Of a DNA stretch of 62,000 bases, positions 1-13,007 are shown piece after piece. Location of the stretch: NCBI GenBank assembly GCA_002633005.1, contig NMRA01000061.1, forward strand, positions 1 to 62,000, given 5' to 3'. This DNA comes from Phoronis australis. Its lineage: Eukaryota; Phoronida; Phoronidae. Below the pieces are notes generated by a model, which saw only the letters and a list, made by a program, of their open reading frames with translations, was not told where the DNA came from and made no database searches. Position 1 is the stretch's first letter; each line of letters opens with the position of its first letter. The translations under genes and the position numbers were made by a program.

Positions 1-1386
1 TAATGACCTGAAGCTTTGGATTCCGATTTGATTTACCTGTGGCAATCAGACCTGTCAATTTGAAGTGTCTAGATCAAAATTTTAGTTTGCACCTAATGAC
101 CTTTGACCTGATTCACCTGATTGGATGACCCGATTACTTAGAAAAGTAATTTTTTAAATCGTCATGTTGACTTATACCTGTGCACCGAATTTGAAAAAGA
201 TAGCTTTAAAACTGAAGGAGGAGTAGCATTTTGAAAATTATATGACCTTTGCACTAAACGATCTCTTCCGGTGCAATATGGAATATGATTATATAACCAA
301 TCAAAATTTATATACTGTCAAAAGTCATATGCTGAATTTAAAGACCGTACCTGTACCCAATTAGGAGTTATTAAGCCTCAAAGTTGGTCGGAAGAAGAAT
401 AAGAAGAAGAATAAGAATAAGAATAAAATTGAAGAAAACCCAGGAACAACACTATTCTGCGCTTACACGAGCAGAGTATTAAAGTTTCTGTACTCGTGTG
501 TAGGGCTTGTGATGTGAAATGACTCAAAACTTCTCTTTATTTTCATGCAGTTTTTGACAGAGTGAAGAATGGATGAAGAGTTCATTTTCGTGTGTTCTGA
601 CACGCAAACCCCTGTGAGAACTACATGTATTCAGTGCCTCCTTAGCGACCCCTTAAAATCTTGACAAGTCCACCGTTCGTTTTCACGCCCACTTTCCCCA
701 GCAGAGCACGCCACCTTTCGGTCTGCATTCTAGTCATCACTAGTGCTGTCTTTTCCATTATAATTTTGTTTCTCTCTTATTTTATATATTTATTCACTCA
801 AGTCCCATTGGGGGTCTTCCTCGCTATGGTCATGACACAAATTAATGACCATTGCCACCCATATCAAAAGCTAACAACAGGGCTGCAGAAAACAGGGGGG
901 CACGTGCCCCAAAAAGTTTTCAGGCGTCAGGGTTAAATCGTGCCAACCGACATAGGCGTGGGGCCGTGGACAATTGAGAAAAGAAAGACTGCGAAATACG
1001 GATAAGATAGGAAATTCGAGAAAACATTCAACAAGTCTGTATCAGTGCATGGTGTATATTTTGAGGACCCTGGCCAGGACATTGTCGTTAAGGTCTCCGC
1101 TTTTGCAACGTGGGTCGCCTAAACGCACTTGAAAACGTGCACGTAATCACTCATATACATATTTCGAAAAATAGAGAAAATTTATGAAACAAAGTCAATA
1201 GGTCAGTTTTTCGAATGCAAAACTAAGTTCTCCTAGAGGCACCTGTCTGGCAAGAGATAACGGAGACAACTGTCGCTTTATTTTTTTCTCAAAATTGTAT
1301 ATCACTTGTTGGAGCAAAACAAACAGGTTCGGGGGGCTTTACTCTTTATGGACATAATATGTTGCGGTAGTAGGAGGCGTGATAGC

Positions 1387-1421
<35 letters not shown>

Positions 1422-1651
1422 GTAAACTGAAAGAACCAAAAAAACTATGTTCAAGCTTACATGTTGCATAGTGCTATACCATGTATATACAGTACCAATA
1501 AGGAGGACAACGCCCAAGAAAAATGATAACTGGCAAAAGGTATACATTAATAACAAGCGTTCAAAACATTAAGCACACCTGAGAGAACATGAAAAAACTA
1601 ACATACTAATGAATGCAAATAAACTGTATTGTAAGAAACATGAGTACTTAC
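1..1651. other. AT-rich stretch without a recognised gene
   Basis: I see no supported exon here. There is a short run of (AAGAAG/AATAAG)-type simple repeat near 390-427 and an (AGT)n microsatellite at 1387-1421. A minus-strand open frame at 1302-1556 is hydrophobic, but half of it is translation of the (AGT)n tract. It may be the intron downstream of the candidate minus-strand exon at 1652-1704. Confidence 0.5.
1387..1421. repeat. (AGT)n microsatellite
   Basis: About eleven perfect AGT triplets in a row, read directly from the sequence. They produce an artificial poly-Leu stretch in a minus-strand open frame. Confidence 0.95.
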
Positions 1652-1704
1652 GCCAATATCGCCCCAAGTCCAACCAAAATTCCGAAGAAACTAATTATGT
1701 ACAT
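1652..1704 (-). CDS. candidate first coding exon, hydrophobic N terminus (partial gene)
   Basis: On the minus strand an ATG at 1704 opens 17 codons starting MYIISFFGILVGLGAIL plus two bases, then a perfect GTAAGT donor (plus-strand positions 1646-1651). The peptide is almost entirely apolar and could be a signal peptide or first membrane segment. The rest of the gene would lie at lower coordinates, probably outside the window. I found no following exon, so the call rests only on ATG, hydrophobicity and donor. It ends in phase 2, unlike the similar candidate at 5193-5282, so the two are not simply interchangeable first exons. Confidence 0.35.
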
Positions 1705-4700
1705 TGACGTTTATCCACCATAAAATGTTTGTGGAATGGCGTTCAAATAGAGCGGTACCAGAATAAATAGTCAGAGAGAGCGACATCTGGCGCAAGAACT
1801 ACTCGCCTCACACTGGCATACAGGTACATGGTCGAAATACGCGGAAAAACGAAAGATGAAAAAGGTTTTCACAACTAACTGTAACTTTTAAGAATGAAGT
1901 CTGCAGCAGGAATGCACTATGCAGTTAAATAAGCCATACATTTATACGGTGAGAATTATATTCGACACCGGCAACAATTCAGCAGCAACAGCTGAAACTA
2001 AAATTGAAAGTTAACTGGGTGAAATGTTAACACCTACAATAATCACAGCATGAAACTATTCACTGAAAATTCTTGTGCAGTGAAAGCAAAAAGTTCAAGG
2101 TGATGTAAGACCTTATGGACAAGTTTGTATTTAAAATACATAAAAATTGAATCAAATACTGGAATTTGCTTATTTGAGCATACCACAACTGGATGTTGCA
2201 AAACTTTCATGCTTTTAAGTATGTATTTAGCAAAATATATACAAAACTATAGAATTTAACTCAGAAAATATATACATAAGTTTCTGAAAGTAGAAAGCAT
2301 GTACAATTTTATGTCTGATTTCATACCAATTTGACATTATTTGGGTCATGTCCCTATGTTTTTATCAAAATTTAGCATAAAACGCAGGTGCATGCATAGT
2401 AAAACAATGGCGTCTACAAAATGACCAAATTTTGTTTGACATAAATGTTCAAGATGAAATATCTGAAAAACCCAGTTAATTTTCTAAATTACCATTGCAT
2501 TTTTGTTTTAAGCAACTTTTGAGTTTTCATAAGTATAATTGTTTTTTGATGGCTCCTCATAGAAAAGTGGAACATTTCAAAATTCCTAACCTGTTTTGGA
2601 GAACAGAGCATAAAGTATCTGAAAGTTTCACATGAATCTAATCAACCGTTTTTGAGATAAGACGTTACAAAGTTTGCCTAATTTTATTGAACAGCTGCTA
2701 AATATTGTGTGGCTTCCTAACAGGATGACAAATAAACTTATGACAGCTTCAGACTGCTGGCCAAACAATTGAAAGATATCTGGTAACTTTCTAGGTATTT
2801 CTGCTTGACACAGATATATAGAAATTCAGCACTGCCGTTTACCTTGATAAACTGCCAGCAAATTATGGTAATAGTCGGATATAACGTGCCCGCATTTTGA
2901 GAACCAGTTTTCTCCAATGAGTAACGGGCATCAAACTGGTTCTCAAAATGTGGGCACATTATATCTGACTATTGCCATAATGGTAATAGTCATTTTAGCA
3001 TTAGCCAGCCATAGTTCATTGTTTTCATAAAAAAACAAGCACACTATTACAACTACACTGGCTGGGTTTTGATATAAATAGCGTCCCTAACCTACTGTAT
3101 GTTCAACCAGGCCTTTAAAAAATATGATGTAAACTAAAAGTTCAGCTCAAAACCAAGCACTGATCGTTTTTCCGGGAATTTCTGCTAATGGACACTTTCA
3201 AACGTACTTCCATCTACCTGCTGGTCTATTTGGAAAAGTATCCGGATCATGTCATACCCTCAGTTTTGCCATACATTATGATAATAAGGATATTCCATAG
3301 CGGGTTCCAGCTTGGCAACATTTGTAACCTCTGTCTCAAGCTGATCATGCTCCCTCTGTGGAGAGTCTGAGAATGAGACAGCTAAACAGGGAATTACTGA
3401 CTTTTACCTCCAGTACCAACTTCCGACCAGGCAAATTGAATCAAGTTTCTGAGATAGAAAAGCGAAGGTACGCATGCTGATAAGTGGATGAGAATCGATT
3501 TTGCTGATTTTTCATGTCCAACATCGGGTAATTTGACAATAAATTGTGACATTACGCGAGTAACTATACACAGGTTTAATGGGAAATGGTTTGAGTTTTT
3601 GACATTTCGTAACAATAACCGGACTATTCTATTATTCAGTACGACATTAAGAGGGCTCTACTGTATATAAATAAAACTAAGCAAACACCCATTAAAAAGG
3701 CTATATTATGATTGGTCTTTTAAGTTCATAGTCTACCCCTCACGGTTTTTAGAGAACACATCTGGGGAAACAAAAATGCCAAAAAATGTACTGTATTCAT
3801 ACAGACTGTGTTAGCCGTCTTGCTTATGAAATGTGAAGGCTACGGACACAGTAGAGTATTAAGTAAGTGGTGTTCTCAAAAATAGTTCAGGGGTATGAAT
3901 AAACATCTACACTGGGAACAGACTGATATTATCAGCCTTTATTGGGTTTGTAATACTGTGCTATATACAGCAGTGCTCTGATCAAGCATATTAGCTATGG
4001 CAATGCAGAGATGCCTACTATTGCCCTTCATGCCTGTAACCATTGCTAACCATTGCAGATAAATTAAAAACTTATGTTCCGATCATAATGTTATATGATA
4101 GAATCCAGCAGTGAAAATAAACAGGATAGATCTAGATGTCTTTAATCATAGCACTGCAAACGGGTACCTTATTGAAAACATACATCTGAACTTAACCTTT
4201 AAACCCACACACCTTTTATGTAAATAAGTATACCAACATCTGCACAGTCTCCAACATGGTGTCACAGCACACTTATTTTTTGTGATAAAACCTCACCATC
4301 ACTGACACTTAAAAGATGCACACAATAATTAGGTTAAGCTGAAATTGCAAACACCAAAATGGAAAAACTCAAGTTTTCAATGGTAAATTTTTCTAATGTG
4401 GCTATAGACAAACTCCCTTTGTTCCGGGATTAGAGACATAAATTTTTTCAGGTGTAATGTTGGAATGCTAACTCATCATGATTAAAAAACAAAAGAATTT
4501 AGAATTCCACCCCAAAACACAAATCACAAAACAATGATTTTCCAATACGACAATGCATGAGAGAGAGCCAAAGAGAGAATACAAATTTTTTAACTTATTT
4601 ACAATTTGCAGATTATTGGCCTACTAAAATGAAAACAAATATAGTCATGTACATATCTAAGCATATGAACGCCAAGGGCAAAGCAGCTTCAATGACTGAG

Positions 4701-5192
4701 ACCAACTTGCAATATAGAGTTAGCAATACAATATCATATATGCATATATACATATTATACATAGTTTTAAATTTTTGTCTTAATAATTAAATGGTGTGGT
4801 AATTTCACATTTTGTACTGAAGCGATTTTAAAATGAATACTTTTACAAGCTAAAACACTGAAATTTCCAGCCCTGCAGCTTTTTAATGAGATTATATCAA
4901 CTTCGTAATCTGCATTGCACCCCCCCCCTGAACAAGCGCAAACTATGAATTTCAATATTAACTATAATGCAGTTGAAAACGTTAGGCCTATTAAAGGAAG
5001 CATTCAGTTTACATCGGCGACTTCATCTCCTCTTCTTATAAGACTGCAAAGAGGCTATATATCTGACCCCGGCCTCAGTGAGTTGAAACACAGTACCACA
5101 ATAGGCTATTTATACAACACTGCAAGGCTAACCTGTCCTACCACTCGTGTAAAAAAGTAGCTAGAGCAGACGTGAGCTGGCGTAAGACTTAC
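1705..5192. other. AT-rich non-coding stretch
   Basis: No open frame here has family-like composition, and none is long. Apart from the foldback repeat at 2862-2981 I see nothing to annotate. It is probably intergenic DNA or intron of a minus-strand gene. Confidence 0.5.
2862..2981. repeat. foldback (hairpin) element, copy 1
   Basis: Two arms of about 49 bp (2862-2910 and 2933-2981) are inverted copies of each other with a few mismatches, around a loop of about 22 bases. The inner arm reads CATTTTGAGAACCAGTTT. A shorter copy with the same inner arm and loop lies at 58954-59013, so this is a dispersed MITE-like element and not a unique hairpin. Confidence 0.8.
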
Positions 5193-5282
5193 CTGAAAGC
5201 AAAACGCGGAAATAAATAACAAAGACGCAGTGTTCAAAACACCTGTCGCAAACCGCACTTTCCAACCACGTCCACCGTTCAT
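5193..5282 (-). CDS. candidate first coding exon, signal-anchor type (partial gene)
   Basis: On the minus strand an ATG at 5282 opens exactly 30 codons that end at CAG followed by a perfect GTAAGT donor (plus-strand 5187-5192), phase 0. The peptide begins MNGGRGWKVRFATGV, then a hydrophobic stretch (VLNTASLLFISAFCF), as in a signal peptide or signal anchor. No downstream exon is recognised at lower coordinates. It may be the first exon of a gene on the left, or a chance open frame before a donor-like site. Confidence 0.35.
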
Positions 5283-7755
5283 CGTTGCACAAAAAGTTAC
5301 TATTTAAACAGCCCGTCTGTTAAAATCAACCGCCACATTTCTGTTTTCTTGATAAATCAAGAACTTGTAGTGTAGTAAGTTCGCAACCAGGTGGTCACCT
5401 GGAGAAGCAAACGAACTGAACCCCAGCAGACGATTTTCTCCGAGTTGTCGCCGTGTGCCCCGATACGAATCGATACTGAAAGCCCACACTGGAAGAGTCT
5501 CTTCTATGAAACCCCAAACTAACTGAGTATAATGTGTTTCAGTCCGTTGATTCAAGTCACGAAGTAATCGACTGTAAACGCTTGGCGAGTTTCAACAGTG
5601 AGTACCGACAAGGAAGCTTGTTGACAGGTTATCTCAACCCATAGTTATTTCGAGACATGCTACGTACGTGCTGCTTATCTCAACCAGAAGATAACATTGG
5701 ACGAAAGAGAGTGACGTCTAGCGACGAAAACTAAACTTAGTGACATTTGACTCACTGTACCGCTGCGTGAACTTGGAATACACGAAGAAACTTACAATTT
5801 CACTCAAATAATCACGTTCACGTTCATTTGCACTGCACTATATATCAAATTACATGTTAATAAAATAAGGTAAATTTTAAGTATTCACATATCCCTCCGA
5901 TTCTTTGACACAAGTTTCGGTAAAGAAGAACTTGCCTGTGGGTGATCGAAAGCCAATAATTACAATAATTCTTTACACTGAACACAATACTTCACTTGAT
6001 TGCCCAAATGAATAATCAATTACAAGTTCAATGCATACGCGATCTTGAGATTGAACAGGATTCCAAGTTTACGCACAGCATGACCACCTGCCTGCAAAAA
6101 CCCTAAAATAACTGCGGAAGTTTGACCCTTGAACTAACAGACTCGAGGAGAGGTAAAATATATTAAAGGGGAAAAACAATTTCAACATCGTTCTACTTTT
6201 TAATATTATTCTGCCAGTCGGAGGTCGTCATAAATTTCACAACTTCCCCAGTCGTCACGGTTGAGCTTCGCTGTGCCCCTACCCCGAACCCGCAAGTTTC
6301 TGGTTGGTCACACAGGCTGTCACCTCACGAGTTTCTACAATGCTGTACAAAGATTGGCCTACGCGACTAGCTCCTAAATTGCCTCGCAATCTACAGTAGT
6401 TCTGTTCATTGCATGATGACGTAAAAACATCGCAGTAGTGGTTCGAGTTCGAACCGAGAACCCTTCGTAAGTCACTCAGACTCGGCTTTCTGTTCAACTG
6501 TCTCGATTCTATCCCTCAATTTATGTTTATTTGCAAACATGTTCGCCATTTCAGTAAAATCAGAAACACGACACGGCGATTGTAAGAATTTGTTGTATTA
6601 TCCCGCCAGTTAACTGTGTTCCATGAAAAGAGCAGCCAGGCTTATTGTTTTAACCTAATTTATACCGAGATGATAAAGCGTTACGAAATCCAACATAATA
6701 GTCAAATGAGTCAGAAACATAGTACCTCCTTTTCTAGGCTACCGTTACCTGATAAAAATCTAAAATTAGCACAATGGGTAATCCCCAACTAACTTACGGC
6801 CGTGTGAGGTCATTGGGTTTTGACGAGTTCCATGACCCCTTCAATAGAATTTCAATTCTGTGACATTAAGACGGTTATACGGCCATCATTACGCAGCAGT
6901 AGTAGTTTCAGTACTATCATATCAAATGGAAAAACAAACTTCAGTTCATGCTTGGGACAATAACATGTCAAATATAACCCGTGGTGTTTTCATTTGCTTC
7001 TGGTTAGTATCTGGACGTTACGGCGTGTTACAATTACCCATTTCTAAGAGGTCTCTAGACTGGTCTAAGGAAATTTGTTGCCGCGGAGCCGAGTACCGGT
7101 ACTTTAGTTGTAGAAAATAGCCAGGCAAAGAACAAACTCGATCGTACAGACTTCAAGCCAGAAACGTTTTAAAATCTTGTGTTAGGTGGTCACCATTTGC
7201 AACTTATAATAAGTGTTCATGGCAGCGGCCCAGGCGCTTTTAAAGATTCGAATTCTAAGCAATAACCACCAAAGATATAGACTAAATGCCTGGGATTTCG
7301 GAGGGAAATAACCGACACTGAGGTGCGCAAAACACATCGACAACTTGGACTTTATCACACATTTACATCACGCTACTTTTAGAACTTATCACCTAAGTTT
7401 CCCCGAGTCGTTTGCCTTGCGCACTGAATGCATTGACACATGGAATTTCCCTCAAGAATGTTCGAGAACGACGCCCAAGAATTCTTCGAAATTACCGTAA
7501 ACGAATATTATTTATCTGTATCTAATTTACGGTGATGACATGATGTGTTCAGCTGACACTTGCACATTTATCAAGTACATGTACGAACCAGCGCCTTGTT
7601 CTTACACGGAAACCTTGAGGAAGGCGTCGGGAAACAAATGCATAGCCGTTAGTTATAATCAAACAACATATTTTTGACACAGCTGCTAAATTCAAAATCT
7701 ACGATAGGTGACCTCAGGTGACGCAATTTCCACCATATTTGGAAAAACCAAAGAT
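5283..7755. other. non-coding stretch upstream of gene A
   Basis: No gene is supported. Open frames on both strands are short and lack recognisable domains. The last 100 bp form the proximal promoter of gene A. Confidence 0.5.
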
Positions 7756-7780
7756 GGGATTTTCCGTACCGTTTATATCA
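7756..7780 (+). promoter_or_regulatory. kB motif plus TATA-like box, gene A promoter
   Basis: A perfect GGGATTTTCC (7756-7765) matches the NF-kB consensus GGGRNWYYCC and is followed by GTTTATATCA (7771-7780), TATA-like. The kB motif starts about 110 bp and ends 100 bp before the ATG. The same arrangement recurs at genes C and D, and in weakened form at B, while the flanking bases of A have diverged. Function as a Rel/NF-kB site is inferred. Confidence 0.6.
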
Positions 7781-7865
7781 ACCTTCCCGTGATTTAATAG
7801 CTATTTAGCAAAATAGTTTTGTTGGTACAAGCCACCAGGACGAGGAGCTGAACAAAACGTACAAA

Positions 7866-10438
7866 ATGCCAGCGGTATTTTCAAAGCACATGGGCGAACT
7901 TGACAATGGCAATGTAAACAGATATTACACCGAAGTGGTAAAAATGAGCCGTAAAGACACAAAGCGAAGAGTGGCTAAAGTAATGCCCATAATTCAAGAA
8001 CTCTTGCAGTACATCAACAGTCGCGACTCGCGTTTCGCGAAACAGCCAGAGTGTATCGGAAGCTATTGGCAAGGCTTGAAGGTTGAGAAGGCGGATGAGT
8101 TCGACATAAATGTCGATGTACTGGGGTGTCCGAAATTGGTTTATGGTTCATACGAAAAGAAGTTTATCGGTTTCAACAAGGACGTTGAGGATCCAGCACC
8201 TATAAGGGATGATCTTAAGGTAGTCAGGAAATCGTCGCCTCTTCCGATGCCTCCCCCTGGGCATGCACATGTAGTCCTAGGCGGTTCTTATGGTATGCAG
8301 GACTGGGTTGTGGACGGAGTTTTGATACCTTTTCTCGTGAAAAGAACGTTCCACCATCTTCTTCTTGAGGCTATCAGGATGCTAGGCCTTCGAGGTATTG
8401 TAGCAACAAAGGTGTTTTTAGTGCTGTTTTCGCATGATTACACTGCCTACTGTAGACCAAAAGTTTTTATTGCTTCGTGGATCATATAATTATATTAAGA
8501 GGCGTGATAAAGAATACATCAAGTGCTCAAAATTAACTAGAGTTGCGTGAATTTAATCTTAGACAACATTCAAACACTTGCTGGGATATTTTTCATCAAA
8601 AATGTCTTCGATTTTTTGACGTTAATGGCCGGCATAAACGTAGGCCTATGGAACTTTAGAGTGCTCAAAATTAACTAGAGTCACATGAATTTAATCTTAG
8701 ACAACATTCAAACACTTGCTGGGATATTTTTCATCAAAAATGTCTTCGATTTTTTGACGTTAATGGCCGGCATAAACGTAGGCCTATGGAACTTTAGAGT
8801 TCAGGCATGATGGAAAGGGGATTTGGTCAATTTGGAAGGCACGTTTCGCATTTACATTTGACGTAGATCATTCTAAAAATTTGTAGAGTTAGCGACTTGA
8901 ATCGGCAAACACTGAAAACTTAATGAGCCGTTCAAAAATACTTTTAAATTTATAAGTAAATCGAACAGTAAGAGTGAATTTCAAGCCATTTCTGGAAGAC
9001 GAGAGCATAATGCAAACCCACCCGGTTGTTTTGATAACAACTGTAGCTAAACACATACAAACTCTACATTACTGGAGATATTCAACTCATCTCACTCGAC
9101 AAAACAGTTCTCGATTTTTTTCCAAAAGCTTGTTCTTGATATTCTTCTCTTCCAATGTATTTTGAGGTTTCACCTCTTCTTCTCACATACCCTCCGCTGC
9201 AGATTGACCCTTGCCATTTTGATCATCACTACCGTCCATGTTGGACATTTTGGTTTCTCAGCAAACAACTGTTGAGGTCACCACATTGATTTCAAGACAC
9301 TTTAGAAATTTCGGGAATTGCCAATTCTAAACAAAATCACAAAGAAAACCGAGTTTTCTGTTTTCCCTTACTCTGCCTAAATTTGGTAACTTCAAAAAGT
9401 CAACCCTATACACAAAAAAATTATCAAAATGCGTTTTTCGACCCTAAAGCCGAAGGAGTACGATTAAGAAATGGACTCACTTTTTTGTCGATATGTGAGC
9501 AAGCAGCCAGGTCCAGCCCACTTTACATATATTTTTGATATGTTGTTGCTTTTATATTTAGGAAACGTGAGACAAAGTAAATTGGTCCCCGGTACAGCTC
9601 TTACAGTTCACGTCATGGACGAGAGAGGTGGCATTATTGCAGGCGTCGACTTCACGCCAATTTTGAAAACCAACATGGAATTTCCTTCAGCGTGGCCTAA
9701 AGGTAGCGTCGAGTGGCCCTCTCGTGAGAAGATTAGGGCTGTTTTGGCAAAGGGAACGAATGATGCACCCACAAAGAATTTCTGCTGGTGGACGTCTTAC
9801 TCTCAGGCTGACCATGAGTTATGTCACGACATTGACGCAGATGGTGGGTGTCGGAAGCAATGTTTGAGGATGATGAAAAAGATGCGAAGTGACATCTGGT
9901 GTTCATCCAGTAAACCGGTCATTACATCCTATCACTTGAAGGTTAGTATATTGACACTGATTTTACTTCAAATTTTTGAATGGAGGTGAACATCTCTCTA
10001 ATATTCAATGTTAGCCAATGCAGCCGCCCCTCTGCTATCGTTCGCAGTTACGGGAAGAAGCCTCGCGCAAGGCGAAAAGCAGATATTTAGGCCCATGCGC
10101 TTACGAATGAAATTTTTTGTTTTTAAACAAATATATTTGCAAAAGTGTTTTTTATTCTTACAGTTACTTACTTTGTGTATTTACAGAACACTCTTTGGTG
10201 GGAGTGCCAGGAGCGCCCCAACTCGTGGAGCATAGAAAGAGTTGCCTTCAACTTCATCAGTCTCGTTCGTCGTCTCCATGGTTACGTTAAGAAAAGAAGT
10301 CTCCCACTGTACTTCAATCCAAGCGTGAACTTATTCCTCGAAAAATCAGCTGACGATTTGAAGAGGGTGGAACGAAAGCTAGAAGAGTTTTTACAAAACC
10401 CTTCGTACTTCGTTAGAGCAGCATTGTCTGAGGACTGA
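7866..10438 (+). CDS. gene A: cGAS-like (Mab-21 family) nucleotidyltransferase
   Basis: Three exons: 7866-8394, 9562-9941 and 10187-10438, giving 386 aa. Boundaries are GAG|GTATTG, TTTAG|G, AAG|GTTAGT and TTACAG|AAC, phases 1 and 0. Exon 1 has the nucleotidyltransferase G65-S66 motif in PECIGSYWQG and the acidic pair E78-F-D80 in KADEFDINVDV; exon 2 supplies the third acidic residue D206 (GVDFTPILK). Exon 2 then has the Mab-21 block FCWWTSYSQADHEL, DADGGCRKQCL and TSYHLK; exon 3 has NTLWWECQERP and LPLYFNPSVNLF. The length fits a cGAS catalytic core without the DNA-binding N-terminal extension, and the zinc-ribbon insertion of vertebrate cGAS is absent. The family makes cyclic nucleotide second messengers after sensing nucleic acids; ligand and product here are unknown. 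A MITE sits just after the stop. Confidence 0.85.
8523..8800 (+). repeat. tandem duplication, two 138-bp units
   Basis: Two near-identical copies of a 138-bp unit starting GTGCTCAAAATTAACTAGAG lie head to tail in intron 1 of gene A (unit starts 8523 and 8661). They differ mainly at GTTGCG versus GTCACA. The duplication is recent and has no coding content. Confidence 0.95.
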
Positions 10439-10465
10439 GTACTGAGCCAGAAGAGTTCAGGCTCC

Positions 10466-10605
10466 CGTTCAGCAACGCTAGGACCTCGCTAAAAAGCAAG
10501 ACTTCGCGAGATTACATGTATGTGAGATATGTCCTTGTATTTTAAGTGAGAACACCTGACCTTGACTAGATTAGGTCCTAGCGTAGGTCCTGGCGTTATT
10601 GAACG
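10466..10605. mobile_element. short MITE in the 3' end of gene A
   Basis: The termini CGTTCAGCAACGCTAGGACC and, on the other strand, CGTTCAATAACGCCAGGACC form inverted repeats around about 100 bp. The matching 3' flank of gene B goes directly from the stop codon region to the shared GAGGGTTTTACTCTAC-like sequence without it, so it is an insertion into gene A. It may have changed the 3' UTR. Confidence 0.7.
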
Positions 10606-10779
10606 CACACCAGCCATGAGGGTTTACTCTACTTATAAGCTATGTAAGATATCGTTTCCTTTACCTTTACAACTTTAGACCACAGGATTAGATCGTCAGT
10701 CAAAAGATCACTGGTTTACAAACGTTTCGTAACTTTCAGCCCTGTTTGTGTTTGCCATAACGTTACTATTAATCTAAAA

Positions 10780-10795
10780 ATGAAATAAAGAAGTG
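10780..10795 (+). terminator. poly(A) signal region of gene A
   Basis: GAAATAAAG contains AATAAA about 340 bp after the stop. The same site (AATAAAATAAAGAAGTGGGCGG) follows exon 3 of gene B near 17,800 and the orphan exon 3 near 33,728, so it is conserved in the A-type 3' ends. Confidence 0.55.
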
Positions 10796-12768
10796 GACGA
10801 TGTTGCATGTGGCAGCAGTCGAGTGAGTACGGTAACGCACGAGTAAGGCGTCACTCACTACGACGGTTATTTCGGGACAAACCGGTTGATGCCTATCATT
10901 AATCATTTTGTTGTTTCGCAACTTAGAGGCTGTTGACGAATAAAGGGCAAATGTAGGCCTACAGTTCTCAACGACAATCAATTTAAGTTCTTAACATTTG
11001 GTTTTCATTACTTGGCTATTAACAACAGTCAGCTACCAACTTTCTCCATAGTGGCTCACATCTATACGAAAGTGCTTTCTTACTGTCTTTCATGTCACTT
11101 CGTCATGAATCATGCTAGATTTTTCTCTTCCGAGTTATATGTGTTTACATAACTTAGGACAAGCTAGTAGCAGAGTAGTGTATTTATGAGCGTATTTAAA
11201 TGTGTACATAGGTTACTGCTTTGTATTGTATCTTTGATAATTCATCTGTGTAATGTTTACATATGTATTAACCTTATTATTAATTAATTAATCTAACTTG
11301 CACATATGATAAATGGAAATATACGATTATTTTTATTTATTGCTTATTTCAAAGTATAATAATATCCATGCTTTCCTGATGCTATGTGAGAGCATCCTAA
11401 ACTTCACGTACTGTTTTAAACTCACCATTTAAAGTGAGCGTAGATCGTTGTTTACTTTTACGTCATCTCACGTGAGATTCCCCAGGCGGTCTTCCTTTTG
11501 AAAATTCCCTCAGTACTAGCAGTTTTAATTAGCTGTCGTCTTGCAAAAATTTAGTCATAGTCTATTCCAAATAATTTTGATATGTGCATTTACTAGTCAG
11601 CCAAGGTGGTTTGTTTGGGCTGATATTAATCGCTTACCAGAAAGTTTACACAGGTCTCCTGCTACCCCGCGTTCTGCCAAAGAAACGAAATTTTAAATTT
11701 AGACCACCGCACAGGTGGATTGTCTCAATATATAACTTACACCCTTAGAAGCTTTTTGGCTTGGAAACATTTTGTTGTTGACACAGACCATGCTCGACGT
11801 ATGAAATGACTCTCCTTTACAAGATGTTGAGCCTGATCATTCAATAACGAGTTGTGCGTTCTTTCCACCCCCAGAGGTCGCCTCTGGTGTAAGGAAGGAA
11901 CAAGGGCGAGACCAATTTCAAAAGTAGCCTCGGGAAGGTAAGTGATCTCAAGCAATTAAACCAAGTGCCAGATGTTCTTATCAAGCCCAGATATCACATT
12001 TAAGTTGAGTAAAAAACAACGCAGACTAATTCTACAACTGCACTTGGCTAAAAACAAAAGTAAGTTGTTTTTGACAGAAGGTAGCCGGGTTCGACTGAGC
12101 TTTAATCAAATCACCAGTCGAAGTTTAAATCATATCGCAATACGCCGAGGAGGTACTTGTGCCCGTGCACGCATTCGTGATTCTTGTTACTTTAAACGTG
12201 TTAATGCTCAAAAGACCGCACTGCTTGCAAGACACCTACAACCCGAGTAGTCTTTGATGTATGTGAACCAACCTTTGCGTGCATTGATTGGCTAAGCAAA
12301 AATGTTGTTTTCACTAACCCGAAATTTGTAATGTTGAGAATATATTTACCTTTAATTGATGCCAATATTTTGGTTTTAGCTGGGGACACGTGTTTCAAAT
12401 AGGACGAGATTACCTAACCCTAAAGCTGTGGTACTGTCGTACGGTTTTCACGGTTTGAATAACAGCATAATGACAGAGGTTAAAAGTCAATCATTTTATA
12501 CAGTGAGGCAACCGCCATGTAATTAAAAACTAAAATATTTGTAACGAGTGACAACAGGTCCGCACACGACTCTCAGGAATCTTTCAACGTTGCATAACTG
12601 CCGTTAATACGTTGATGTTTTTACTTAGTCATTTTCTGACCAATGAACCGAGACGCGTCTCGGACCCAAAACTAACCAATCGCGTGATTCGAGTACAAAT
12701 TTGTAAGTTAGCGTGTCGTGCATTTGGCCAAATTTCGAATTGAATTTCGAATACAGAGATTAGATTCC

Positions 12769-13007
12769 AGGGGCCCGTTCCAAGAAACTGACTTAAGTTC
12801 ATTTTTGACTAAGATTTCATCTCAACTTTCAAATTTTAAAACTTTCACATAGGGCAAGTGAGTCAAATTAAAGACAAAACTTAAGTCAAACCTAAAATCA
12901 GTTTTTTATATTGAAACGTACTTAAAGATAAATTGAGTTTTTATCTTAAAATTGACACAAATTTTAGATTTATCTTAGTTAAGTCAGTTTCCTTGGAACG
13001 GGACCCT
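12769..13007. mobile_element. MITE, GGGGCCCGTTCCAAG family, copy 1
   Basis: About 239 bp with terminal inverted repeats of about 28 bp, left AGGGGCCCGTTCCAAGAAAC and right AAGTCAGTTTCCTTGGAACG-GGACCCT. The interior is rich in TTAAGTC/GACTTAA half-palindromes. Copies lie at 19803-20052 and 31856-32095. No coding capacity, so non-autonomous. Confidence 0.8.

Noticed and set aside
1302-1556. Hydrophobic minus-strand frame of 84 codons
   Set aside because: Much of the hydrophobicity comes from the (AGT)n microsatellite read as poly-Leu; no splice signals convincingly frame it.
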